Assembly: GCA_002812745.2 (NCBI GenBank)
Contig: NCSJ02000226.1
Span: 1 to 64,000, forward strand
DNA: 64,000 nucleotides
Reading direction: 5' to 3'
Source: Scytalidium lignicola
Lineage: Eukaryota > Ascomycota > Leotiomycetes
Of the stretch, positions 33,311 through 44,879 are shown piece by piece (position 1 is the first letter of the stretch; every line of letters starts with the position of its first letter). A model generated the notes under the pieces. It had not been told where the DNA came from, ran no database searches, and saw only the letters and a program-made list of their open reading frames with translations. The translations under genes were made by a program, and so were the position numbers.

Positions 33311-33637
33311 TCAGATGGTCCCTGGGAAAGGCAAAAGACTCGCTGCTACGAGAAAGATCGCTATGGTAACCCAAATCCTCTCTGAAGAACCCAAATAGAG
33401 GGCATTGGCTCGAATGATTCCAAGGTACCGCGAGGCAGCATTGTCGGCATGAATTTTATGCATGGAGAGGAAGGCTCGTCGTTGGTCTGCAGTGAGTGCA
33501 TTGATTTGCCTGCATATGGATGCTAGTATTGTTAAGCGCAGCTTCCCGCACTCTGATGATGGGGACGATGTGAAGGAAGCTTTTTTGCTCCCTGTCAGCA
33601 GATCAGAGCCAAGAAAGTGATAGAAAGCTGGATGGCT
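33311..33637 (-). pseudogene. Fragment resembling a SET-domain (SMYD-like) protein
   Basis: An open frame of about 109 codons without a start codon. It includes INALTADQRRAFLSMHKIH and YLGIIRANALYLGSS, then IFLVAAS. This order resembles the middle of fungal SET-domain methyltransferases, where NALPLG and GIF are followed by SRINHSC. Here the NHSC signature is absent and a stop follows. It is a decayed fragment if the match is right; the match is from memory. Confidence 0.4.
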
Positions 33638-35823
33638 TCATCAGAAGAGATGGCTTGGTGTGGATCTGGTCAGCCCCACTACAAATACTTGAAGTAGAAT
33701 GCTGCCGTGGGTATTCAGGAATTTGACTCGAAAGAGTTCGAAGACTGGCTGTGGAGGAAGAAGCCAAAACGACCCGGGATGACTGGTGACCTTTCTGGGT
33801 TTCACCGATTTACTAGATGAGAACAATGTTGATCCCAAGTTCTACGCAAGTAACGACGAGTTGAGCACGACGCATTGGCTATTTCTAGTAAAAGATATCG
33901 ACTTCATCGCATTGTTTTGTCTTGTCTGCAGATGGACATCGAAGATGTTAACTGCACATCAACTGTTGAATCCTGTGTATGTTGTTGAGAACTGGGAACA
34001 AGGCCACCGACATCATAGGCGATAAGAAAATGATAAGAGATGTGGGGAAGTTGGAAGATCTTTGTGTAACAACATGGTATGTACCTTTGTATATTTCTAC
34101 TTTTGGCTTTTATTTTATTTTATTTGGTTCTATCATTTTTTTGATAAATAGCTTTCTCTCTAGCTCAAGGAGGGGTTACATTTAGGCAGCGATCTCCTTT
34201 AGGCTTATCTTTTGAAGTGTTTAATGTTTTTTCTGTTTTGTTGAGAGTGAAGCAGGGAAGAGATTGAGAAACGTCACTATGACGGGTATGNTTTTTTTCN
34301 TTTTGCTGACAAAAGCAAAAGCAAACAAAAGAAGCAAAAGTGGAAAAGGCGGGAGTTTTAAAAAGATTATGCGGAGAAACGTGTACTGGAGAATAAGAAA
34401 ATATAAGTACGAATTAAAAGGTCTGGAGGAAATAGGGCTTCCAATAGATTATTGCATGCGCAGGTAATTAAATGCATCGCAACAAATTCTCCTGGTCGTT
34501 ATCTTCTCTGGAGTTTGCTGTTCTACTTGTTGATGTTGTACGTGTACTTCCATACTTTGTAACCCAGTTTTGGTTGTTTTGTGCCCCTGAATCAGCATTC
34601 ACACACACGCATTTCAAGCCCTCTTCTTGAAACTTAGGCAGCATTAATAATTGCCAACACAAGTGTGTGTGCTGAGATGGTGTGGTGAGTGTGCCGCGTC
34701 GGTGTTGGTGGATGGTGGAGCGGCATTGCGCCAGCAGCAGCAGCTACCGGATTATGCCCATTCCCGCCATCTGGGTTGCTTTCCATTCCCCTATCAGATG
34801 TGGTCGCATCCGGCAGGTGGGATTGTACACAATGCAACGCAAGTCCTCGTCACCAGAGTGAGGGAGGTGTGAAATGAAGATAAAGTAAATCAATTGAATT
34901 CAATTGAGCTTGGAGAGGAAATCGACAAGAAAGGGAGAATAAAATAGTCATAACAAAACAGTAATAATAGTAATAATAGTCCCAGGTACGACTTAAGTTA
35001 AGTTACAGCTGGCACATACGTAACCTCGTAAGTTACTGTACTGTACTGTACGTACGGTCTCTGTCAATGCCGTTGGCTCGTCCAGTCATATTGCGGACAG
35101 CCACAGCGTGGTGAAGCTAAACCATCAAAGTCATTAAATAAATCAATAAACATGTCCGTTCTGGCAAAGAGAAATGCCCTGCCCGGCACCCGCATCCGAT
35201 CGAGGGCTCACAAATTCACAATTAAGCAAACATCCGCCATCAAATTCCAGCTGTGTTACAGAACTTTTTCAAACCTGCAAATCACTTGTCGCGATGGTGT
35301 CTTCGTCACCAGCGCAACTCATAGCTGGCAAAGAATAAGGAATTCAGGCGTTTCAAGAAGCCCTCCTCACATCCGATTCGCAAATCCGCCCGCCGACACA
35401 GCCGAGGTGGTCCAGTAAGCAGGCCCTACGTAGTCGAGGGACAAGGCTTTTTGGGTACGAAAGTACTTTGGGTACTTGGTACGGAGTACGAGGTGATTTA
35501 ATAATCCCTTATCTATCAATGCAGCACGTCCTTACATCATACATAGAGCGCGCGCGAGAGAGGAGAGAGATATGCCACGACACACGACCAAGGTGCGCAA
35601 CCATCCAACCTTCTTTCTCTTGCTCCTCCTGCTCCTCATTATTGCAACCTGTTCGCTGCACTCCATCGCATACTAGCTTATTCTTTCTTATCATTCCTTT
35701 CTATATTAGATCCACCATCACCAACACCAACACCCGTCTCCATCGAATGTCCATATCCGCGCGCGCAATCGAGACCATCTGCGTCAGGAGGAGTCCGAGT
35801 CTTCGGGCACCGAGCTAGACGCC
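33638..35823. other. Gene-free stretch and MFS promoter
   Basis: No supported gene. Contains N bases at 34291 and 34300, TAATAGTAATAATAG repeats near 34960-34980, and a TACTGTACTGTACTGTACGTACGG cluster at about 35034. An 88-codon open frame at 35152-35418 lies in the leader of the MFS gene and is more likely UTR than a protein. Confidence 0.45.
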
Positions 35824-37817
35824 ATGGACAGTTCCAAGTCGAAAGTGGGCGTCACCGTCCATGAGCAGCGCGTGCGCGAGAACAGCAATAGCAGCAATAG
35901 CAGCAACGACAGCATCGACGACCATGATAATGACAGTCAATCCTCCGAGGAGTCACCGTTGCTAGGTCACGATGATAGCTTATCGGACGGAGCGAGAAAG
36001 GGCACCGATGAATGGAATGGACATGAGGATTTCGAGGGATTGCCTTGGTGGAAGACACCTTCGGTGCGTATTTTCCATTTCCATTTCTATTTCTAATCCT
36101 CTTCCTATTGCTCACCCACAGAGAAGCCTCAGACGCTAACAGATAATTGTGTATAAGGTATACTGGTTATTGCCTCCCTTCTTCCTCTTTGCTCTCTCCT
36201 TTGGCGGTATCATCGTCCCCAAGCTCAACCTGATCCTCTCCCTCGTCTGCCGGAGATATCTGGCGGACCGAGCCGTGGTTGATCCATCCTTCACCTTCTC
36301 GCCCGTCCTCCTGGGCACCGATAATCCGCAATGCCGAATCCCAGAGGTCCAATCTCTCGTGAGCAAGTTCATGCTGTGGATGACTGTTAGCACCGGCACC
36401 CTCAGCGCCGTCGTGGCTCCCAAGTTCGGTGCTTTCTCCGATCGATATGGACGGTTGAGACTGTTGACTCTGACTAGTTTCGGGATGTTGTTGAGCGAAT
36501 TGTTCACCATTTTCGCGGCGACATTCCCCGATACAATCCATCACAAGTGGCTGCTGGCCGGCGCACTTGTGGAAGGCCTGTGTGGCTCATTTACCACTGG
36601 CATGTCCATGGCACATGCCTATGCTGCGGATGTCACCCATCCCACCAAGCGAAATGTGGCATTTGGCTATTTCTCCGCTTGTCTGTTCTCTGGTATTGCC
36701 ATTGGACCTCTCATTGCGGGCTATGTGGTCAAATGGTCCGGTTCTCTGATAACTATCTTCTATATTGCTCTTGGCGTCCACATCTTCTTCATCTTGTTCA
36801 TATTGATCTGTGTGCCCGAATCGCTGTCAAGGAAGAAGCAGCTCCTTGCGCGACAGAAATACGCTGCTCTGATCCATGGTACAGAACACGAAGGGATCAC
36901 CTGGCTCTGGGCCCTCAAACATGGTAACCTTTTCGAGCCACTTCGAATCCTGTGGCCAACTGGTCCCGGAACTTCAGGCTACCTCCGTGCAAATCTCGTC
37001 CTCCTCGCAGGAGTTGACACCACCATCTTCGGTGTGGCAATGGGTTCAGCGACAGTTGTCGTCTACTATATCGGCTTCTTTTTCGGCTGGGAGACAGCTG
37101 ACACCAACTTCTTCATCTCCCTAGTGAATTCCTCACGTGTTGCTGCACTTATCATCCTCCTCCCGATACTCAATTACATCTTCCGCATCCGCCCACGCAA
37201 CCGCCAGCGCCGCGAATCCGGAATCGTGCTCCCCGAAAAAACTTCGGGGTCTGACGTCTTTGAGCTTTCGATCGTGCGTGTTGCAATCCTCTTCGAAATT
37301 CTTGGGTACGGAGGCTACGCTGTTGCTCGGAATGGTCACCTCTTCCGACTCGCTGGTGTCTTCACCGCATTTGGCGGGCTCGGGTCGCCCATGCTGTCGG
37401 CGGGACTCACGAAACATGTCCCGCACGAGAAGGTTGGTCAATTGCTAGGTGCTACCGGGCTCCTACATGCGCTAGCGAGAATAGTGTGTCCGACAGTCTT
37501 CAATCTGATTTATGCTGGAACCGTCGGGACGTATCCCCAAGCTGTGTTTGTGGTTCTAGCCTCCTGTTTCTTCGTGGCTTTCTTGGCTAGCTGGTTTATT
37601 CGACCACATGGTAAGGGGTTTTCTCTTCTACTTTATATTAAACCTTCCATCCCTTCGCTTTTCTTTTTCTTGCTTTCTTTTTTTGTAGACCCAACGCACT
37701 AACATGACAAAAACAGTCTACCTTGATGCTCATGCAGCAGAAACCGGCGGCCACGCTTCTGAAGATGACGCAGCTGCAGAAGATGCTTTTCTCGATGAAG
37801 AAATCGGTGCATATTAA
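35824..37817 (+). CDS. Major facilitator superfamily transporter
   Basis: Three exons: 35824-36063, 36158-37610, 37717-37817. They sum to 1794 nt, giving 597 residues. The N-terminal 80 residues are cytosolic, with an NSSNSSN run, an acidic stretch and an LLG motif (ESPLLG). The first helix starts at VYWLLPPFFLFALSFGG. The loop 2-3 signature reads GAFSDRYGRLRLL. About 12 helices follow, with PESLSRKK in the central loop and an acidic tail (ASEDDAAAEDAFLDEEIG). The type is that of the fungal DHA1-like or tetracycline-resistance-like permeases; substrate unknown. The small last exon is supported by the shared frame and by the end GAY-stop; without it the protein would run into intron 2. Confidence 0.9.
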
Positions 37818-39080
37818 TTTTACCTGCAATTACCACCTCCCTATCCAGGGCCACTTTCTTTCGTCCTTGCCCCCCTTTAATATATATTTACTAAGGTATC
37901 TATATTTGTATATGATATACACCATATCTAACTGAATTTGGGCGCTCTATTCCATCTTATTTTACGAAATTTTCAATAATGGCGTTATTGGGACTGGGTG
38001 GCTTTTTATCCTCGTTTGAGCGTGATACAAGAGACAGGTATAGGGTAGATCACTGCAGAGTGAAGCGAATTTCAACAAGAGCATACATAGCATAGGGCTT
38101 AGAGAGGGAGGTTCNTTTTTTGGATTCCATAGACTTAGAATTTGCTTTTTTGTGTGGGGTTTTTTTTTCTTCTTTCATGAAGAAAAAATTCCCCCTTCTC
38201 TCTCATATTAGCAAGCTCTATCGCTGCTCGTTTCACTTTAGCTCTGTAAGAAAGAGATCTATTGGAGGAATGACAAAAAAGTGCTTTTGCTATAATATAT
38301 TTGAAGATTCTATTTTTGACTACTACTTGTGTTGTGCCTGTATTATGTTCCGTGTAAGATGGAGTAAGACGGCAATTCCTTCGGGTGAGCATTGATTCAG
38401 GGGTTTGAGTATGTATCTGCGGCGCAATGGGACAATTTCACTATGCTTCGATACGTGTAGAAAGAGAATTGAAGTGATCAGCATTGGAGAAGTGTAATTA
38501 TTGCCTCTTTTGCTTGAACAGTAAAATACCGGCACGGTAAAGAAAACCCACTGATCTACGTTGATATGCGATTAACCAGGGTTAAATAAGGCTGAGATAG
38601 ATATGTACATTGCCAACTATATGCATAGCGCATAGGATTCATGGCTTTAATTGGATTGGAATTATGAAGAGGCCCGCTTTCTTATCCACAGATAACAAGT
38701 TCAAGAGCTCTCTTCCGCGTATCATTTTAAATATCCAATTAATTGCGACCCTAGATTAAAAGATCTCTCACTGCAAATACCTGAGTAGGCAAGCAGAAGA
38801 TGTAAGGGGGGTAAGAATGTTTCCCCGAGCCCGCATGAGAGAATCCCATGCGCCAAGATCGTAGAAGCTAACCCGTACCGTGCGTGAAATGCTGATGCTG
38901 ACAGGAAACCCGTATTCATTCCGACTTATCAGCGATACGATCGATAATTAATGGCTGAGAGCAGAAATTACCTAGCTGCAATCCTTCTCATCCTCATGTC
39001 TTCCACTGCGACTTCTATCCTCCCGGCGTCGAAAGGAGGTTGATACTGTACTGTAACTGTGGAGCAGGCTGACAACAGCT
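37818..39080. other. Intergenic, no supported gene
   Basis: AT-rich 3' flank and promoter DNA with an N next to T at 38115. A GATACTGTACTGTAACTG word lies 40 bases upstream of the next start (about 39041-39058). I see no gene. Confidence 0.45.
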
Positions 39081-40729
39081 ATGCCGTCTCCTGCTGCGTA
39101 CCGGACAGTGGCCATCCTCATCGTCGGAACGGTGTCGTTGCTTTATTTTGTGTCATGGTATAGAGGTCAGGACAGTGCGGGTAGACGACATCCAATCGAA
39201 TTCCCACTCAAGCCATCCGTTGATTTCCTGGAGCCTACTCCTACCAGCCAATCTATCGCAGTACACGACGATGGGTTGGTCTCAATCGCAACAGCGCTAC
39301 CTGACCCAGAAGGATCGCCGCCATCTACGACCAACTCGACAACCAATCCTTCCTCTATCCTCCAAGTAGGAGAAGCCCTCGAGTCCAAAGTCATCACATC
39401 TCCCTCGGGCAGATACCGGTTCGGACTCAAGGAAAACGGCGATCTCTCCTTGATATTCACGGTAACAGGCGAGGAACTTTTCTCCTCTGATACGAAGCTC
39501 CACTGGCCGGTAGAATATCACGCAGAGTTGGCGCCGAATGGGGTTCTCGAATTAACGTGGCAGAATGAGACGGCGAAACCGTTTAAAGGGAAACCATGGA
39601 TATCGTCTTTGCTTCCGGACTGCGATGGAATCGATTTTGACACGGATGATGATGTGCCGTTTCTTGAATTGCAAGACTCGGGATTGTTACGGATCCGCAA
39701 TGAGGAGAGGGTCATATGTACGCTACACAGGGCTGTAGAGGATAGAGGGCGACTAGCGATTGTGTACGCGGGATACTTGCGCACATACTTAAAAACCTGT
39801 GAAGATCATGCGGAGAAGTTGGTGAAGCCATGGTCTGGAACTGGTGGAGTTGATGTGCACATTTTTACTTACCTTGAAGAAGCTTTCGATGACAACAACA
39901 AAGATGGAGAGAACCCGACTAAAGAGCGTATCGAGGAAAATTTGCGCAAGTGTTTCGGCGATGATCTCAAAACGCTCAGTATTCTCCCCACGGAAGAGAT
40001 CGCAGAATCATGGGATGATGCTCCGGAAGCTGTAGTCTCAGCGTGCGGACAAGGGAGACTCGGCCGCCACATCAGCCAGTTCAAAACAATCTACCTCGCG
40101 GGCCTCCAGGTCCGGAAATACATGATGGAGACTGGTGTGCAGTATGATTACATCTTAAAATCCCGTCTAGACCTTCTCCTCCACGGCTCAATCCCTCGAC
40201 TGGATTCCCTAGACGCCGTCGACGGCAAGATCATCCTCCCGCGTGTAGCGATGGATTGGACCTGGTATACTATGTTCCACGACGGTACACTACACGCTGG
40301 GACCACGGATATTACAGCGTTCGGCAAGGCGAGCTCTATGTGGACGTATCTTGCATTTTACCGGGAGATGAAGAATTTGTTGACAATTGAGAAGACGGAG
40401 AGCGTGAAGTGGCCGTCGATCAATACGCATCAGCCGCAGAAGATTGATGTTCAGGGGGAGGAGAGTTGTACGCCGGAGAACGCGCTGGGGTATTGGCTGG
40501 GGTTGAATGGGATTTCGGTGCAGACGGATTGGAGGTTTGAGATGGGGCTGTTGAGGGGGGATGGGGAGGTGGTTTTTACTTGTCCTGAGGCGAGGAAGTG
40601 GTTGTGTCCGGGGTTGTAAGTTCTTTTCTCTCTCTTTTCCTCTCCTTCCCTCTCTCTCACACATATGAGCTTCTTACTCTCACATGGGCCTCTTACTAAC
40701 CTCCTTTCCTTTCCTTTAGTATCCCATAA
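39081..40729 (+). CDS. Type II membrane protein with lectin-like and glycosyltransferase-like regions
   Basis: Almost all coding sequence is in one exon, 39081-40615. A one-helix anchor (VAILIVGTVSLLYFVSWY, residues about 10-27) precedes a Ser/Thr-rich stem. Residues about 105-210 (SGRYRFGLKENGDLSLIF, later FLELQDSGLLRI) look like a bulb-type lectin fold. The rest has YAGYLRTYLKTCEDHA, VDVHIFTYLEEAF, YDYILKSRLDLLLHG and MDWTWYTMFHD, which resembles Golgi glycosyltransferase-like proteins (DUF7796-like as I recall). The stop at 40617-40619 overlaps a GTAAGT donor at 40616. A TACTAAC branch site and a TTTAG acceptor (40719) follow, so splicing gives a C-terminus of CPGFIP (514 aa) instead of CPGL (512 aa). 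Reading the stop in place ends the gene at 40619. Confidence 0.8.
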
Positions 40730-43700
40730 TAAGGACACAACAACAACAACAACATCTGTTTTTAATACAATAATGAAGGTAACAAAAGAACTGGGGGTTT
40801 TACGGTCTACAAATTCAGGCGTTTTTTTTATTGGGGTGTATAAATGAATGATTAAAAATAATGTACCACTACAAAAACAAACTAGACTTCAACCGATATC
40901 AGAGGTCCAGGTACGCCTAATACTTAAATCCCAGTTACGGAGGTATGCTCTTTACTTTAAGCTTAAATACGATCAGTTAAAATACACTTCCAACCGTCGG
41001 AGGTAAGTTAAATCCAAATCTCCATTTCGTTTTTCTTTCCTTCCACATTTACGGAGTGTTATCCTTTTTCTTATATCCGATTTTCNTTTTTTCGGACCCG
41101 CGTAAAGAAAGAGAGTGAAACTCTGATCTCTCTAAAAGGCCCNTTTTTTTCTTCTTTTCTAAGATTTCATCATTTATGGCTTTAATTTGCCTTCGTTATA
41201 CTATGCAAAAAAAAAAAGGAGGGGGGTNGGGGGGTTTGATTGATTGGAATTATTTTTGTTATGATTGGTTGGTTCTCAAAATACGTGGTTTTCAAACATG
41301 GAGGTGCCAGAAGAAGAAAAGGCTAAATTTAGGATCGGAGATAAGGATGAAAAACGACACGATACGATACGATGGCTGTACAAGTAGTTCATCTCAAGAA
41401 TACTGTGCGTCTCTGATATATGATATCCTATTGGCGGAGGAGAGGAGAGGAGAGATTTAGGTATATTCCATCCCCTCATCCATCGGTTCATCGGCCGTGG
41501 TTTATGGAGATAATGGCATTGAATATCTGGTTTTTCCGGGTTTTGTCTTTCTTTTTTCTGCGAGAGAAGTGTGAGAGAGGTTATCACCGAGGGAGTTAAC
41601 GGAGAGAAAGGCTCCGAAGGGAAATGTAGAAGTAGGAGTTAAAGGAATTGGGTAGATGGAGTTAAGGAGTAAAAATTATAGCATATCAACGAAGCGCCGA
41701 GGTCTGGATTTGGATTTGTTTAGGTACGGGGAGTCGGACGTTGTGAATTGCTGTGGAATTATATCCAGATAGCCCAAGTATTGATAGCTCCACTAGAGGT
41801 TTGTAAGATCCAACACTTGTGCTGTATTTATTGTTGGCGTTTTTGTTGTCGATGTATTGGTACGGAGGTACAGCAACAGAAAGAACCGATTCCCCGCCTT
41901 TTCTCAGATCGGGGTGGAGTTTGGGGTACACTCCTATCTCCGACGGACCCTTCGTACAACAACAGCTCACATCGGGACCGAGACGGCCTCTATGGAGGTT
42001 GTGTCGGGGGCAATTAATTATGTCCGATAGTTTTAGGTGAAGATGGATTTAACATGAGAAGTGTATCCTGTCCATTCTTCCGTGGACGGAGCCTGAGCAT
42101 AGCATGTGAGCGTATCCTACTTTGGGATAATATAGACTCAGCAATTTGCTTATTTCGTTAGAACTGTAATGCTTAAGGCCAGAGTATATGGATCAATTAT
42201 CCTGGAATATTGATCCTACCATCACGCTGAGATTGGATATATTGATGTCCTCTACAGCAGCCCCAAGCCAGGCCTCGATCCAAATCAAGTGGTGAACAAT
42301 CATATGCTGTCATTGAGGCCACCATAAGGGCTAGATTGAACTTTAAATCACTCCTCATAAGTCCATATACAACGGAGATAACAGGCGTTGTCTGTACCCG
42401 AGACTAACGTGTACTCGCTCATAGCCTATTGGCCATACGATGTGGCCCTTTGGTACAGCAGCTTGTATAAGAGGGGTTCTTCCCCACATATATCTAGAGT
42501 AGACATCTGGATTCCTTTCTAAAGGAATCAAACACTGCTTAGGTGGCTCATACTTGTTACTTGGTAACTTCTAACCTCCTTAAGGCCCTTTCAACATATA
42601 GAAAACATCAAGGAATATAAAATGAGGATATAGAATGTGACACAAGGATTTCTGCTTTCCCTTACCGGATGCATTTTCAGAGAAGGGGCAGTCTCCCTCT
42701 TTTAAAATAACCAAAAATAGAAAAACTCGTGATAGAATATGGCCCATCTGGTTCCAAAGGGAAGACAACACGGCTCAATCAATGCCAACGTAGCAGCAAT
42801 GAAGACGTGAAGTTCAACAATATAGCATCGAGTTCTCACAAATTACCTACCCAATCACTAGATTTGAGTCAGCCCGAATAACTTCTACGGGAGAGTATTT
42901 CTAGACAAAACAGTGCCACAAGGCGAGCTCGGATGACGAGAATAGAAAAGCATTGAAGCTCAACCCCCCAAACGAGACAACCCGCGATCCATGAAGGGCT
43001 CGAGAATTCCAGGATCCCTGAAAAATATAGAGTAGATGTGCAAGGCTTAGTGCGCGGGGCGCGCCGCCAAACTAGTCCGTTCATATTCCCTAGGAGGGTG
43101 CTTCTGAATGATAAAACTATTCCCAATTTGGACATAGGGAATCCAACTTTCTCTTACCAGGTTTTGAAGCCACAAAGTATGTTGTAGACAGCATCCTTAA
43201 AGCCTTGGTATGTTGTAGATGGTTATTTGGTAGCAGGAGACAGTTCGTCCCGGCCAGGAGGTGTTCCAACAACTGGTTTATGTTCATTCTTTCCAACGAA
43301 GCTCCTGCTGACTTCGACGTATTAATTCTTTCTCTCCATGATAACTTGGAACTGAGTATTGTAGTGGCATTGAGACCAATGAATTCGAGATATGCACTAT
43401 AGAGAAATAGCCGGCCAGCACTATGCACAAGGCTCAGAGATCACCAAGGCCCGCCTCACTAGAGCTCAGCCTTACGGACGTTCCGCACACCTTGGTCTGT
43501 CGGAAGTAGAACGCTGCTGTGCAACCAAGAGATTTAGTCTGGCCTCGTTCTCAACATAGAACTGCGGATCATCCGCTCTTGCGGCCGCACAGAGCCGCAA
43601 GAACCGATGATTATTTTGAATTCAGTGTTTAGTGATTCAGTTATCTATGGCAATGCACACTAGGACACTTGAGATTACTAACCAACTGGATGGTGCTTCT

Positions 43701-44879
43701 CGAGATATTCCCCCTGAATTCAATAGGTTCCACGAAGGCTGATAAATATTTAGAAGCAGAGAAAACGTTCTGAATTTGCGTATAATTAAACAAAGTATGG
43801 AGTACTAAGTTCGTAATGCACTTCTGGAATTCTAGATACCTGGTTTGTGACTTTCATGTCGTTCGAATTAAGAGATGTACTATTAGCTGAAACGGGAAAC
43901 TGCAGGACCCAGAAACAAAACAGCAGATCTAGAAGTATAAGCTACGATATACCGCCAGCAACTTACGGCCGTACTGTGGTATTTGCCTTGTCAGGGCAAA
44001 CCACCAGTCAAATCACCCTAAATATGCATATCGCCAAAAGATAACCAACCAAACTCAGAATATTACAAAAACAACAAGTACCTTTCATACCCGTAAGCAA
44101 TACAGGCCGTTCATCATCGTCTCTGAGTTGATTATACAGTAATCTAAACTTTCCGCAAAGAAGCATTAAATTAGCACACGCTGAAGTTCCATTAATTACT
44201 GTACAAGTGTACAAGTATATCCAACGTGATCGACAAGTGCTGATCCAAAGCTTATTCGCGTCTTGGCTCTCCAAGCTCACAAAAGTTGCCTCGGTCTTTT
44301 CCCGATCGAGTCCAGCCAAGGGGTAATACTGTGGTACTGCGGGTACTTGTATGCGCAAAAACCCGCCCAGACAAGTACACGAGTCATGTAGAGTACATCC
44401 GTACCATAACTAACCCATGCCAAACCCCAGATTTTCCACCTCCCGGTCTTCGATCTCCACTGCCATAAGCTAGATTCGCGCATGGAGGCGGGGGAGAGAG
44501 TGAGAGTGAGTGAGAAAGAACCTCAGCACTTGCGATATTACCGGAAAACCGTGATTACTTGTCGAAGCGGGCTTACACACCCTTCACTTTTCCTTCAGCG
44601 GTGTCTCTTTCTTCTCTTCTTTCCAATTCTTCTATTATCTGACATCTTTCCTGCGTCTCGGTATTTCACTCACTTGACTCAATTAAACTGCATTGTCATT
44701 CCTACTATATGGTATCTTTATTTCCCCCCCACCCCTCATACATCACGTCAAGCGATTTTGTATAGACATAGACACATATACAGATATATATAAATAGTCG
44801 AAAAGTTTTTTTTTCTTGCTTTTGGTGAACAGGTGTTATTATTATTTTGGAATTGCCAGAAGGGCGTGCACAATCAACC
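40730..44879. other. 4-kb gene-free stretch
   Basis: I see no supportable gene on either strand. Open frames up to about 100 codons near 42869-43428 (minus) overlap and match nothing I know. N bases at 41086, 41143 and 41228 touch homopolymers. The last 400 bases are C/T-rich and form the leader of the synthetase gene. Confidence 0.4.

Noticed and set aside
35152..35418. 88-codon open frame upstream of the MFS gene
   Set aside because: Lies in the probable leader, basic low-information translation, no family match; at most an upstream open frame.
42869..43428. Two overlapping minus-strand open frames of about 90-100 codons
   Set aside because: No motif, no plausible splice join, and no match to a transposase I know.
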